Of a stretch of DNA of 64,000 nt, positions 16,755 to 25,413 are shown piece by piece (the first letter of the stretch is position 1; every line of letters starts with the position of its first letter). The stretch lies in NCBI RefSeq assembly GCF_052180215.1, contig NZ_CP197471.1, positions 3,258,001-3,322,000 of the forward strand, read 5' to 3'. The notes below the pieces were generated by a model. That model was not told where the DNA came from and ran no database searches. It worked only from the letters and a program-made list of their open reading frames with translations. Source of the stretch: Pseudoneobacillus sp052180215. GTDB taxonomy: Bacteria > Bacillota > Bacilli > Bacillales > Cytobacillaceae. Both the position numbers and the translations under genes were made by a program.

Positions 16755-17828
16755 TTAAAAACTACCTGTATTTACTTTTTCAGGTCGAGTAACAGGTTCT
16801 GTTACCTTTTCACCATTCTCATTTACGATTTCAGCATCCCCATCTACCATTACAGCTACACTTTCAATTCCTTTTTGTTCTGTTAATGATAAAACAAGAG
16901 AAGTAAGTAAATGTTGTGAAATCATTTTTTCCTCGAAGCTTCCATAAACTGCTTCGTTAAAGTTTAATGTCACCTTCCCATTTTCCACTTTCGGATTTTC
17001 TAATAGTTTCACTTCTGGTAAAAATTCAGAAACTAGATTGGAAGTGTAATTTGGACCCTTAACAAGCTCATTTACGACTGCAACAACAGGATCTGCTTCA
17101 TTGTTGCTAACTCGTTTTGTAACTGGTACATAATAATAGTTACTTTCATCTCCACCTAAGTAATAAACAGTTAATGGTTTCGTATTGGTAATATCCACTA
17201 CTTCAGTGGTATCCATATTAATGCCATTTGCACGGCTTACTTCTTTAGTAATCGGAGTTCCATTAACAGGCATTTCAGTTAATTCGTGACCATTCATTTG
17301 GAATTTCACTTTTTGAATCGAATCGAATTGAGTCAATGTCCAAGTTACAGATTCTAGAATTTTCATTTCATCTTCAGGTTGATAATTCTTGAATTCCTTT
17401 GAAAAATCAACTGTTGCCACTCCACCTTTAACATCTACAGAAACTTGTGTATCGGCAGGTAGAACGGAACGGAATCCGTTTGGAATCATTTCAGATAATG
17501 GACCATTGTCAACTAGGTACTCTAATGCTTGCTTAGCAACCCCAGTTGTACTTGGAAGAGCAAAGGTTTGTGGAACCACATACCCATCCTTATCAATTAA
17601 ATATAATTCTGTCATAACGGATTCTTGACCAGCTTCTTCCTTAGCAGCTGTTTCAGAAGTTGTTTGTTCAGTTGTCACCGTTTGTGTACTTTCATCCGTG
17701 TATGAAACTTCCTTTGGTGGGTCAATTTGTTTTTTCGCTTCTCCCCCGAATAACCCACACCCTGAAAGTAAGGCTGATGATACTAGTACCGCTGAAACTA
17801 GAGTAGTTGTTTTTTTATTGATGGACAT
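16755..17828 (-). CDS. gerM: GerM, sporulation and germination lipoprotein with two GerMN domains
   Basis: GerM is needed in B. subtilis for sporulation and cortex-related steps of germination and is attached to the membrane. The 357 residues begin with a signal peptide ending in the lipobox LLSGCG (Cys24), then a Thr/Glu-rich linker (about 30-75), then two GerMN domains (about 85-205 and 220-345). The start at 17828 has AGGAGGG; the open frame extends eleven more codons that would precede the signal peptide. In B. subtilis the gene is under sigma-E; I did not find a convincing sigma-E promoter by eye. Confidence 0.94.
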   Translation of the reverse strand: MSINKKTTTLVSAVLVSSALLSGCGLFGGEAKKQIDPPKEVSYTDESTQTVTTEQTTSETAAKEEAGQESVMTELYLIDKDGYVVPQTFALPSTTGVAKQALEYLVDNGPLSEMIPNGFRSVLPADTQVSVDVKGGVATVDFSKEFKNYQPEDEMKILESVTWTLTQFDSIQKVKFQMNGHELTEMPVNGTPITKEVSRANGINMDTTEVVDITNTKPLTVYYLGGDESNYYYVPVTKRVSNNEADPVVAVVNELVKGPNYTSNLVSEFLPEVKLLENPKVENGKVTLNFNEAVYGSFEEKMISQHLLTSLVLSLTEQKGIESVAVMVDGDAEIVNENGEKVTEPVTRPEKVNTGSF

Positions 17829-18012
17829 GCAAATCCCTCCTAAGACAGTTTGTACTACCATGTATACGAGCTTATTCAGAATTTAGACCGTCTTTTAAAA
17901 AGAAATTTGGACATTCTATCAATATTTTTTTGAAAAGAATTCAATTTTTTTTGTATAAAAGCCTTTTAGGAAAAGTTTGTTGCATTTAATTAATCTAGGT
18001 TCATCAATCAGA

Positions 18013-18197
18013 GTTGATTGTAGCGGAGGGCACTTGACTCCTACGGGAAATAGAGGGAAGTGGGAGACCCCACAGGCGCTAACACCGAGGAGGCTCCCAT
18101 CCCTCCCCAAGTAAGAATTTGTCTTTTGAAAAAGCCGGCAGTAGGGCTTTTTCATAATTCTTCCCGTGGAAAGCAAGTGCCCGGAGCGGAAATCAAC
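18013..18197. repeat. Interspersed Bacillaceae inverted-repeat element with a nested hairpin
   Basis: The two ends are imperfect inverted copies: TTGATTGTAGCGGAGGGCAC on the left pairs with the reverse complement of GTGCCCGGAGCGGAAATCAA on the right. Internal blocks (CTCCTACGGG, GACCCCACAGGCGC, GAGGAGGCTC, CCCGTGGAAAGC) give further pairing. I recognise this as a family of intergenic repeats common in Bacillus and relatives; that is recollection, not a search. A second hairpin unit (18113-18162) is inserted in its apex. The element fills the gerM-racE gap (17829-18291) and encodes nothing credible. Confidence 0.75.
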
Positions 18198-18242
18198 GGA
18201 CATATTTTAGTAAAACCAACAATTGATGTAAAAAAAGCTGTA

Positions 18243-18271
18243 TAAAAAAAACTCTTCTAATAAAGAAGAGC
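18243..18271 (-). terminator. Terminator downstream of racE
   Basis: CTCTTCT (18252-18258) pairs with AGAAGAG (18264-18270) with a 5-nt loop; on the minus strand a run of eight T follows. Confidence 0.9.
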
Positions 18272-18291
18272 TTTGATGTAATAAATATTAT

Positions 18292-19089
18292 TTAGTCTAA
18301 TTTTATATGATGGACATGTTCAATTTTCCGTTTCAGCCAATTGGATGCTATTTTAGAAAAAATGGTTTTGGACCCTGTTGTGAAAAATTGATGTGTAGGT
18401 TCTTCCGAGGAAGGATTTAATAAATTATGATGATGGAGAATCGTGCTTATTTCTAAAGCCGTTTCATCTCCTGAACTGATGATCTTAACATTTGGACCCA
18501 TTACATTTTGAATCAAAGGTTCTAATAATGGATAATGGGTACAACCTAAAACTAGTGTGTCAAGTTGCTTATTCCTTAACGACTGTAATGTTTCAGCCAC
18601 TATTTTTTTAGCTACCGGACCAGAATATTCACCGCTTTCAACGAGCGGAACAAATTTTGGACAAGCTAAACTCTCAACTTTTACTTTTTGGTTGTAGTTT
18701 TTTAGAGCTTTTTCATAAGCTCCACTTTTGACGGTTCCCATTGTTCCAATAATACCTATACGATGGTTTTCTGTAACTTTTAATGCAGCCCTTGCACCAG
18801 GGTATATAACACCGATTACTGGGATTGGCAGAGTTTCTCGAATTTCATCGAGTACGACAGCTGTTGCTGTATTGCAGGCAATAACCAACATTTTTATATT
18901 ATGATTTAAAAGGAATTGAGTCATTTGCCATGTAAATAACTTTACCTCCTCGCTTGATCGAGGACCGTATGGACAACGGGCTGTATCCCCTACATAATAT
19001 ATTTGCTCATTTGGTAATTGGCGCATAACTTCTTTTGCAACAGTTAATCCACCTACACCAGAATCAATAATACCTATCGGTTGTTTCAA
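18292..19089 (-). CDS. racE: Glutamate racemase
   Basis: This cofactor-independent racemase supplies D-glutamate for peptidoglycan. The 265 residues show the two catalytic cysteines, Cys72 in ACNTATA and Cys183 in GCTHYPLL, and the N-terminal IGIIDSGVGGLTVAKE motif. Translation starts at a TTG (19089) eight bases after GAGG; the N-terminus MKQPIGIIDSGVGG is correct for the family. The gene begins 10 bp after the MarR-family gene and is probably co-transcribed with it, as in B. subtilis. Confidence 0.98.
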   Translation of the reverse strand: MKQPIGIIDSGVGGLTVAKEVMRQLPNEQIYYVGDTARCPYGPRSSEEVKLFTWQMTQFLLNHNIKMLVIACNTATAVVLDEIRETLPIPVIGVIYPGARAALKVTENHRIGIIGTMGTVKSGAYEKALKNYNQKVKVESLACPKFVPLVESGEYSGPVAKKIVAETLQSLRNKQLDTLVLGCTHYPLLEPLIQNVMGPNVKIISSGDETALEISTILHHHNLLNPSSEEPTHQFFTTGSKTIFSKIASNWLKRKIEHVHHIKLD

Positions 19090-19099
19090 CTATCTCGCC

Positions 19100-19558
19100 T
19101 CATTCTTCTCGCATATCATGATGTAGTTTTAATAAGTTCCCTTTTAAAGTTTGTACTTCATCTGTCGAAAAATTCTTTAATACCTCTTGTAGGTATAGTT
19201 GACGTTTTTTAATTACTTCATCAATAATACGTTCTCCTTCTTCAAGCAGATGGATACGCACTACTCTTCGGTCATTAGGATCTTTTACACGCAATACAAG
19301 TTGTGATTTTTCCATTCTATCAACTAAATCAGTCGTTGTACTGCACGCTAAATACATCTTATTGGAAAGTTCTCCAATAGTCATATCACCAAATTCAAAA
19401 AGCCATTGAAGTGCTAAAAATTGTGGAGGAGTGATCGTATAATTACTTAAAATTTCTCTCCCCTTTTGTTTAATGATTCCTGATATGTATCGTAATTCTT
19501 TTTCAATTTCAGCAACGGTCATTAATGATTCTTTATTTTCTACTTCTTCTAATTTCAT
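19100..19558 (-). CDS. ysmB: MarR-family transcriptional regulator (YsmB-like)
   Basis: The 152-residue protein has the MarR winged-helix core (about 28-125): TPPQFLALQWLFEFGDMTI, a recognition helix in ACSTTTDLVDRME and the wing DPNDRRVVRIHL. Its ligand and targets are unknown. AAGGAG lies eight bases before the ATG at 19558. It sits between gerE and racE, as ysmB does in B. subtilis. Coupling to racE suggests, but does not show, a cell-wall-related role. Confidence 0.9.
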   Translation of the reverse strand: MKLEEVENKESLMTVAEIEKELRYISGIIKQKGREILSNYTITPPQFLALQWLFEFGDMTIGELSNKMYLACSTTTDLVDRMEKSQLVLRVKDPNDRRVVRIHLLEEGERIIDEVIKKRQLYLQEVLKNFSTDEVQTLKGNLLKLHHDMREE

Positions 19559-19741
19559 TTTAACAACTCCTTAATAGTATTTTATTTAAGGCTGCTTTAT
19601 CATAGATTGAATTTTTAAAAGGATTACTTAAAATAAATCTGATTGATTTTCACCAAATAAATGATTAGAATAACCTATCTATCTTTTATTTTCTACTTTT
19701 TTCAGCAAAATTTCAAGATAAGAATGTTGATAAATGTTATA

Positions 19742-19765
19742 ACCGGCAATCTAATGATTGCCGGT
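19742..19765 (-). terminator. Hairpin downstream of gerE
   Basis: ACCGGCAATC and GATTGCCGGT form a perfect 10-bp stem with a 4-nt loop. The following minus-strand bases (TATAACATTT) are only moderately T-rich. The rest of the gap to ysmB (19559-19741) shows nothing I can name. Confidence 0.75.
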
Positions 19766-19770
19766 CAACA

Positions 19771-19995
19771 TTAAAGTTCTAGCTCTCCCATACGAAGGAG
19801 CTCTACAACTGCTTGTGAACGCCCCTTAACACCAAGCTTTTGCATGGCATTGGATATGTGGTTCCGAACCGTTTTTTCGCTTATAAATAATTCACTAGCG
19901 ATTTCTTTCGTCGTTTTATCTTGTACTAACAGTTCGAATACTTCTCTTTCTCTTTTTGTGAGTAATGGCTTGTGATTATATTCATTCTCCTTCAA
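19771..19995 (-). CDS. gerE: Spore coat regulator GerE (LuxR-type DNA-binding protein)
   Basis: GerE is the late mother-cell regulator that activates and represses spore-coat genes transcribed by sigma-K RNA polymerase. The 74 residues are essentially one LuxR/NarL helix-turn-helix domain: LTKREREVFELLVQDKTTKE, then SEKTVRNHISNAMQKLGV. It is nearly identical to B. subtilis GerE as I recall it. Translation starts at a TTG (19995) nine bases after AAGGAGGG. A good sigma-K promoter match lies upstream, so expression late in the mother cell is expected. Confidence 0.98.
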   Translation of the reverse strand: MKENEYNHKPLLTKREREVFELLVQDKTTKEIASELFISEKTVRNHISNAMQKLGVKGRSQAVVELLRMGELEL

Positions 19996-20059
19996 GTACT
20001 GTAACCCTCCTTGCCTTCGCCAGCTTTGAACCGTGGGATGGGTATATATTTAGTCACGA

Positions 20060-20088
20060 TATCATATGTGATTTTGGCAATTGGAGTG
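20060..20088 (-). promoter_or_regulatory. Sigma-K-type promoter of gerE
   Basis: The minus strand has CATATGATA (20060-20068), matching the sigma-K -10 CATANNNTA. A CAC (20086-20088) stands 17 bp upstream, fitting the short AC-containing -35. gerE is a known sigma-K gene in B. subtilis. Confidence 0.65.
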
Positions 20089-20149
20089 ACTACAATAATA
20101 AAAGAAGAATAAATAATATTTAAGAATGTGCTAACTTCTTAGATAAGCC

Positions 20150-20602
20150 TTATCTATTATGTAAGAGTAACTGTTTCATCTCCTCTGTCCATGGGCTGCC
20201 TTTCCCTGTTTTCTTTGACATATGAACCATAGTCCCTCTTCCAACAAAGCAAATCTCATTATTTTCCCTTTTAGCCATATAATGTAAATCAACAGAAGAA
20301 GTTCCTACTTTATTTGCTTTCACAAAAATCTTTAGTGTCTCTCCAAAATAAACCTGCTTTAAATAATCACATTGAAGGTCTGCTACAACCGGGATCGTTT
20401 CATTTTCTGGCTTCACCCACTCTTGCATAAATCCTACACTCTTAAAAAATGAAATTCTAGCCTCTTCAAAGTAGGTAAAAGGAATAGTATTATTCAAGTG
20501 CCCAAACATATCAGTTTCAGAAAACCGAACTGTAACAGGATGAAAAAAGTGAAATTCTTTTTCCCAATCCTGTAATTGGTCTATATAAGAAAATTTACTC
20601 AA
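20150..20602 (-). CDS. ysmA: Acyl-CoA thioesterase of the hot-dog fold family (YsmA-like)
   Basis: The 150-residue single-domain 4HBT-type protein carries the family motif RFSETDMFGHLNNT, with the catalytic Asp, and TYFEEARISFFKSVGF. Such enzymes hydrolyse acyl-CoA or acyl-ACP thioesters; the acyl chain preference cannot be read from sequence. Translation starts at a TTG (20602) nine bases after AAGGGGG. Position beside gerE matches B. subtilis ysmA. A FadR-like operator overlaps the presumed promoter region upstream, which would put the gene under acyl-CoA control together with the fad genes in this window. Confidence 0.9.
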   Translation of the reverse strand: MSKFSYIDQLQDWEKEFHFFHPVTVRFSETDMFGHLNNTIPFTYFEEARISFFKSVGFMQEWVKPENETIPVVADLQCDYLKQVYFGETLKIFVKANKVGTSSVDLHYMAKRENNEICFVGRGTMVHMSKKTGKGSPWTEEMKQLLLHNR

Positions 20603-20633
20603 CTAGGTGAGCCCCCTTCCATTAATCAAAAAA

Positions 20634-20651
20634 TGAATGAATATTCATTCT
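20634..20651. promoter_or_regulatory. FadR-like operator upstream of ysmA
   Basis: TGAATGAATATTCATTCT differs from a perfect FadR palindrome (TGAATGANTANTCATTCA) in the last base and one spacer position. A minus-strand TATAAT stands about 10 bp upstream of it, so bound FadR would block transcription start. It closely resembles the operator at 32216-32233. Confidence 0.6.
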
Positions 20652-20701
20652 CTTATTATAAATGAAATCTCCTTATAAAGGAACTAAAATGCTACATCTC
20701 C

Positions 20702-20754
20702 TTTAACACAGTAAAGCAGTGGGGGTCTGACCCCCACTGCTTTACTGTGTTAAA
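20702..20754. repeat. REP-like perfect palindrome, copy 1 (core GGGGGTCTGACCCCC)
   Basis: Two perfectly complementary 26-nt arms (20702-20727 and 20729-20754) flank a single T. The centre GGGGGTCTGACCCCC recurs at 40001-40015 with related but different arms. It directly abuts the sdhB terminator. It looks like a mobile palindromic repeat rather than an ordinary terminator. Confidence 0.85.
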
Positions 20755-20783
20755 AAGCCTCTTTCCATGGTGGAAAGAGGCTT
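20755..20783 (-). terminator. Terminator of the sdhCAB operon
   Basis: AAGCCTCTTTCC (20755-20766) pairs perfectly with GGAAAGAGGCTT (20772-20783); on the minus strand TTTAAC follows, merging into the adjoining palindrome. Confidence 0.85.
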
Positions 20784-20790
20784 AATATAT

Positions 20791-21552
20791 TTAGATACTA
20801 TCGCTTCCGAAGAAGTTTCTAAACGCTTGGAATGTTGTATCACGGTTTAATGCCGCGATAGAAGTTGTTAATGGAATTCCTTTTGGACAAGACTGTACAC
20901 AGTTCTGTGAGTTACCACAGTTTGCAAGTCCGCCGTCTCCCATTATCGTTTGAAGACGTTCAGCTTTATTCATTTCTCCTGTTGGATGCGCATTGAATAA
21001 ACGAACTTGTGATAATGGAGCAGGTCCAATGAAATTGGAATTACTATTCACGTTAGGACAAGCTTCTAAACAAACACCACATGTCATACATTTAGAAAGT
21101 TCATATGCCCATTGGCGTTTTGTTTCAGGCATACGTGGTCCCGGTCCTAAGTCATACGTACCGTCAATAGGAATCCAAGCCTTTACTTTTTTCAAGGAAT
21201 CAAACATACGGCTACGGTCAACCTGTAGGTCACGAACGACAGGGAATGTTCTCATCGGTTCAACACGAATTGGCTGTTCAAGCTGATCCACTAGTGCTGA
21301 ACAAGATTGACGCGGCTTGCCATTAATAACCATTGAACAAGCACCACATACTTCTTCTAAACAGTTCATATCCCAAGTAACAGGAGTCGTATCTTTCCCT
21401 TGTGAAGTTTTTGGATTACGACGAATTTCCATTAGTGCGGAAATCACGTTCATATTTGGGCGATAAGGAACTTCAAATTCTTCCGTATATGAAGCAGAAT
21501 CAGGACTGTCTTGTCGTGAAATAATAAACTTAACTGTTTTTTGTTCAGACAT
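20791..21552 (-). CDS. sdhB: Succinate dehydrogenase iron-sulfur subunit
   Basis: SdhB passes electrons from the SdhA flavin to the membrane cytochrome. The 253 residues contain the N-terminal [2Fe-2S] ligands in MNCLEEVCGACSM plus a later Cys, and the C-terminal ferredoxin domain with CMTCGVCLEACP and CGNSQNCVQSCPKG for the [4Fe-4S] and [3Fe-4S] centres. It is the last gene of sdhCAB and starts six bases after the sdhA stop. All cluster ligands are present. Confidence 0.99.
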   Translation of the reverse strand: MSEQKTVKFIISRQDSPDSASYTEEFEVPYRPNMNVISALMEIRRNPKTSQGKDTTPVTWDMNCLEEVCGACSMVINGKPRQSCSALVDQLEQPIRVEPMRTFPVVRDLQVDRSRMFDSLKKVKAWIPIDGTYDLGPGPRMPETKRQWAYELSKCMTCGVCLEACPNVNSNSNFIGPAPLSQVRLFNAHPTGEMNKAERLQTIMGDGGLANCGNSQNCVQSCPKGIPLTTSIAALNRDTTFQAFRNFFGSDSI

Positions 21553-21558
21553 GCCGTT

Positions 21559-23316
21559 TTACTCTCCCTTCTTCTTCGAATAATTACGCTCACGAGGCTT
21601 AATTAACGAAGTATCTACATCTTCATAATGGAAAGCTGGTGCAGAATTAGAATCAACAAACTTAGCCATTGTTGTTTTTAGGAAGTCCGCATCATTACGG
21701 TCAGGGAATTCTGGCTTATAATGAGCACCACGGCTTTCATTACGGTTATAAGCACCAATTGTAATAACACGAGCAAGCTGTAACATATTTTGTAATTGAC
21801 GTGTAAAGCTTGCGCCTTGATTACTCCATCTAGCTGTATCATTGATATTAATCTTTTGGTAACGTTCCAATAATTCCTGAATCTTTTCATCAGTTTTAAG
21901 AAGTTTTGCATTATGACGAACTACTGTTACATTATCAGTCATCCATTCACCAAGCTCTTTATGAATGACATATGCATTTTCAGTTCCATTCATAGACATA
22001 ATTTGACTCCACTTTTCTTCTTCCTGCTTGACAGAACGGTCAAAAACAGAAGAAGAAATAGCATCAGAACTCTTCTCTAAACCATTGATATATCGAACTG
22101 CGTTTGGTCCAGCCACCATTCCCCCATAGATAGCAGAAAGAAGTGAGTTCGCACCAAGACGATTTGCACCATGTTGAGAGTAATCACATTCACCAGCTGC
22201 AAATAAACCAGGGATATTTGTCATTTGATCGTAATCTACCCATAATCCACCCATAGAGTAGTGAACAGCTGGGAATATTTTCATAGGAAGTTTACGAGGA
22301 TCTTCACCAGTAAATTTCTCATAGATTTCGATAATACCGCCAAGCTTAACATCAAGTTCATGAGGATCTTTATGAGAAAGATCTAGATAAACGATATTTT
22401 CTCCGTTAATACCAAGTTTTTGTTCTACGCATACGTCAAAAATTTCACGAGTAGCAATATCACGTGGAACTAAGTTTCCGTATGCAGGATACTTTTCTTC
22501 AAGGAAATACCAAGGTTTACCATCTTTGTATGTCCAAATACGACCGCCTTCACCACGAGCCGATTCACTCATTAAGCGAAGCTTGTCATCTCCAGGAATA
22601 GCTGTTGGATGAATTTGGATAAACTCACCATTTGCATAATAAACACCTTGTTGGTATGCAATTGCAGCTGCTGAACCAGTGTTGATAATGGAGTTAGTCG
22701 TTTTACCAAAGATAATTCCAGGACCACCTGTAGCTAAAATAACCGCATCAGCTGCAAATGATTTAATTTCCATTGATGTAAGGTTTTGCGCTACAATTCC
22801 ACGACAAATTCCTTCATCATCAACGACTGTCCCTAAAAATTCCCAACCTTCATATTTCGTTACAAGTCCTGCAACTTCGTGTCGACGAACCTGTTCATCT
22901 AACGCATATAATAATTGTTGACCAGTAGTAGCACCAGCAAATGCTGTGCGGTGATGCTGTGTTCCACCAAAACGACGGAAATCTAGTAATCCTTCAGGTG
23001 TACGGTTAAACATTACACCCATACGGTCAAATAAATGGATAATACCAGGTGCAGCTTCCGCCATTGCTTTAACAGGCGGTTGGTTTGCTAAAAAGTCTCC
23101 ACCATAAATCGTATCATCAAAGTGAATCCATGGAGAATCTCCTTCTCCCTTTGTATTTACAGCTCCGTTAATGCCCCCTTGAGCACAAACAGAGTGAGAA
23201 CGTTTAACGGGCACTAATGAGAATAAATCTACCGGCGTACCTGATTCTGCAATCTTGACTGTTGACATTAAACCGGCTAGTCCGCCACCGACAACGATCA
23301 CTTTACCTTTACTCAT
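21559..23316 (-). CDS. sdhA: Succinate dehydrogenase flavoprotein subunit
   Basis: SdhA oxidises succinate to fumarate at a covalently bound FAD on the cytoplasmic side of the membrane. The 585 residues show the dinucleotide fold VVGGGLAGLMST, the FAD-linking histidine (His41) in KRSHSVCAQGG, the substrate region GGTQHHRTAFAG and the catalytic arginine region SARGEGGRIW. The ATG at 23316 has AAGGGAG. It is the middle gene of the sdhCAB operon, preceded by a 55-bp gap and followed closely by sdhB. Confidence 0.99.
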   Translation of the reverse strand: MSKGKVIVVGGGLAGLMSTVKIAESGTPVDLFSLVPVKRSHSVCAQGGINGAVNTKGEGDSPWIHFDDTIYGGDFLANQPPVKAMAEAAPGIIHLFDRMGVMFNRTPEGLLDFRRFGGTQHHRTAFAGATTGQQLLYALDEQVRRHEVAGLVTKYEGWEFLGTVVDDEGICRGIVAQNLTSMEIKSFAADAVILATGGPGIIFGKTTNSIINTGSAAAIAYQQGVYYANGEFIQIHPTAIPGDDKLRLMSESARGEGGRIWTYKDGKPWYFLEEKYPAYGNLVPRDIATREIFDVCVEQKLGINGENIVYLDLSHKDPHELDVKLGGIIEIYEKFTGEDPRKLPMKIFPAVHYSMGGLWVDYDQMTNIPGLFAAGECDYSQHGANRLGANSLLSAIYGGMVAGPNAVRYINGLEKSSDAISSSVFDRSVKQEEEKWSQIMSMNGTENAYVIHKELGEWMTDNVTVVRHNAKLLKTDEKIQELLERYQKININDTARWSNQGASFTRQLQNMLQLARVITIGAYNRNESRGAHYKPEFPDRNDADFLKTTMAKFVDSNSAPAFHYEDVDTSLIKPRERNYSKKKGE

Positions 23317-23371
23317 CGTGACTCACTCCCTTATTTCGTAAATCTTTCAAATTTCGATAGTTTTTTAGGTA

Positions 23372-23980
<609 letters not shown>

Positions 23981-24110
23981 AATGTACCCCCCTTGAATTT
24001 TTAAATGATATTCAGGTTTACCCTACCCATCTTCCCCTTGAAGAAAGAATAAAACCTGTTATCACTGTGAAAAAGTTTCGACACTTTTCTAACAATAATG
24101 TGACATGTTC

Positions 24111-24139
24111 ATTTTACTCCCATCAAGTATGAGCGTCAA
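24111..24139 (-). promoter_or_regulatory. Sigma-A promoter of sdhCAB
   Basis: Minus strand TTGACG (24134-24139), 17 bp, TAAAAT (24111-24116). Transcription would begin near 24104, leaving an untranslated leader of about 125 nt before sdhC. That leader includes a small hairpin (GAAAAGT/ACTTTTTC). The remainder of the gap toward yslB (24140-24391) is AT-rich and shows nothing else definite. Confidence 0.7.
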
Positions 24140-24391
24140 GAAAACGTATACAAATAATATTTTTTAAAAATAAGGTTTTTTCCCTTAATAACACGTGATT
24201 TTTCAAAAAATTTAGTTAACTTATTTACAAAAAAATTATATTATTTTCTAATCCGTTCATATTTGAATTCGGTCATAATAAATATGTTTTAGGATAAATA
24301 TTTTCTATTACATCCAATTTCCATTCATTTTCTGTGTAACCATGGAACGATTTGATTATAATAGAATAATAGAAAGAGAGGGAGAAACACT

Positions 24392-24847
24392 TTGAAGAAA
24401 ACCCGCAGTGATGACCACGTTTTATCTCTTGAAGAGATTTTGATTCCTTCATTTGGATACGAACTAGTTCGAGAAGAACTATTAACTAATATACTTGGTA
24501 AAGATGCTCCGGATATTTTATATTGGTCTGGCAAACGCCTAGCCCGTTCATATCCCCTAGACTCCTTATCCGATATCATTCAATTCTTCGAAAGAGCTGG
24601 GTGGGGCGAGTTAGCAATAAAAAGGGAAGCATCCAATGAAATTTCTTTTACACTTACTAGTCCACTTATTATTCATCGTTTACAACAAAATAAAGATTCA
24701 CACTTTAAGCTTGAAACAGGATTTTTAGCACAGCAAATAGAGTTACAGACTGAGATGCTTGCTGAGGCCTATGAGCAAATTCATAAAAAAGTTGGATTGG
24801 TTGAAATTATAGTCAGATGGGATAAAAAAGATCGAATCCATGAATAA
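24392..24847 (+). CDS. yslB: YslB family protein (DUF2507)
   Basis: The 151-residue soluble protein has the DUF2507 pattern: a hydrophobic IPSFGYELVREELL near residue 18, ILYWSGKRLAR, and FERAGWGEL. The family is related to V4R-like small-molecule-binding proteins; its role is unknown. Translation starts at a TTG (24392) with GAGAGGGAG upstream. It lies between sdh and lysC as in B. subtilis and is divergent from sdhC. A shared bidirectional terminator closes it against lysC. Confidence 0.92.
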   Translation: MKKTRSDDHVLSLEEILIPSFGYELVREELLTNILGKDAPDILYWSGKRLARSYPLDSLSDIIQFFERAGWGELAIKREASNEISFTLTSPLIIHRLQQNKDSHFKLETGFLAQQIELQTEMLAEAYEQIHKKVGLVEIIVRWDKKDRIHE

Positions 24848-24878
24848 TGAAGCAACCCAAAATATTAAAATCAAAGAT

Positions 24879-24910
24879 AAAAAGGTGTCCCTTTAATGGG
24901 ACACCTTTTT
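24879..24910. terminator. Bidirectional terminator between yslB and lysC
   Basis: AAAAAGGTGTCCC (24879-24891) and GGGACACCTTTTT (24898-24910) are perfectly complementary, giving a T-run in both directions. Confidence 0.95.
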
Positions 24911-24918
24911 CTTTCTTA

Positions 24919-25413
24919 TTATGCTTTTACTTTGTTTCCAGCCAACTCAAATGTATCGTGTAAAACTTGCACAGCTGCTAGCATACTCTTCTCTTCCACA
25001 ACGGTTGAAACCTTAATTTCAGAAGTACTAACCATTTTAACTTGGATATTATTTTTCGCAAGTGCTTCAAACATTTCTGCAGCTACTCCAGGATTAGAAA
25101 TCATTCCAGATCCAACAATTGACACCTTTGCTAAATCAACTTCACTTTCGATTCGTTCAAATTGAAGCGTTTCTTTATTGTTTTCTAAAACGTGTAGAGT
25201 TTCTTCCAAATCTTCTGTTTTAATAGAAAAGGACAAATTCGTTGTGTCAAATCCAGTTGTACTTTGAATAATGATATCGACATTAATATGATGGCTTGCT
25301 AATGTTGTAAAAATAGTAGAAAGACTTGTTAATGAATTAGCTAATCCAATGACAGTTACTCTTGTTATTTCATCTTCAAATGCCACACCACGGACAACTA
25401 AGTTTTGTTCCAT
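24919..25413 (-). CDS. lysC: Aspartokinase II beta subunit from an internal in-frame start
   Basis: In B. subtilis the lysC gene makes a second product by internal initiation, and alpha and beta subunits assemble together. Here the ATG at 25413 (MEQNLVVRGVAFEDE) is preceded by GAGGAGG eight bases upstream, a strong internal ribosome binding site inside the coding sequence. The product would be 164 residues and consist of the two ACT regulatory domains. The site and start are seen directly; its use is inferred from the B. subtilis case. Confidence 0.8.
   Translation of the reverse strand: MEQNLVVRGVAFEDEITRVTVIGLANSLTSLSTIFTTLASHHINVDIIIQSTTGFDTTNLSFSIKTEDLEETLHVLENNKETLQFERIESEVDLAKVSIVGSGMISNPGVAAEMFEALAKNNIQVKMVSTSEIKVSTVVEEKSMLAAVQVLHDTFELAGNKVKA

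Noticed and set aside
17919..18245. ORFs of 94 and 61 residues on both strands between gerM and racE
   Set aside because: They run through the inverted-repeat element and lack ribosome binding sites; coding is an accident of the repeat.
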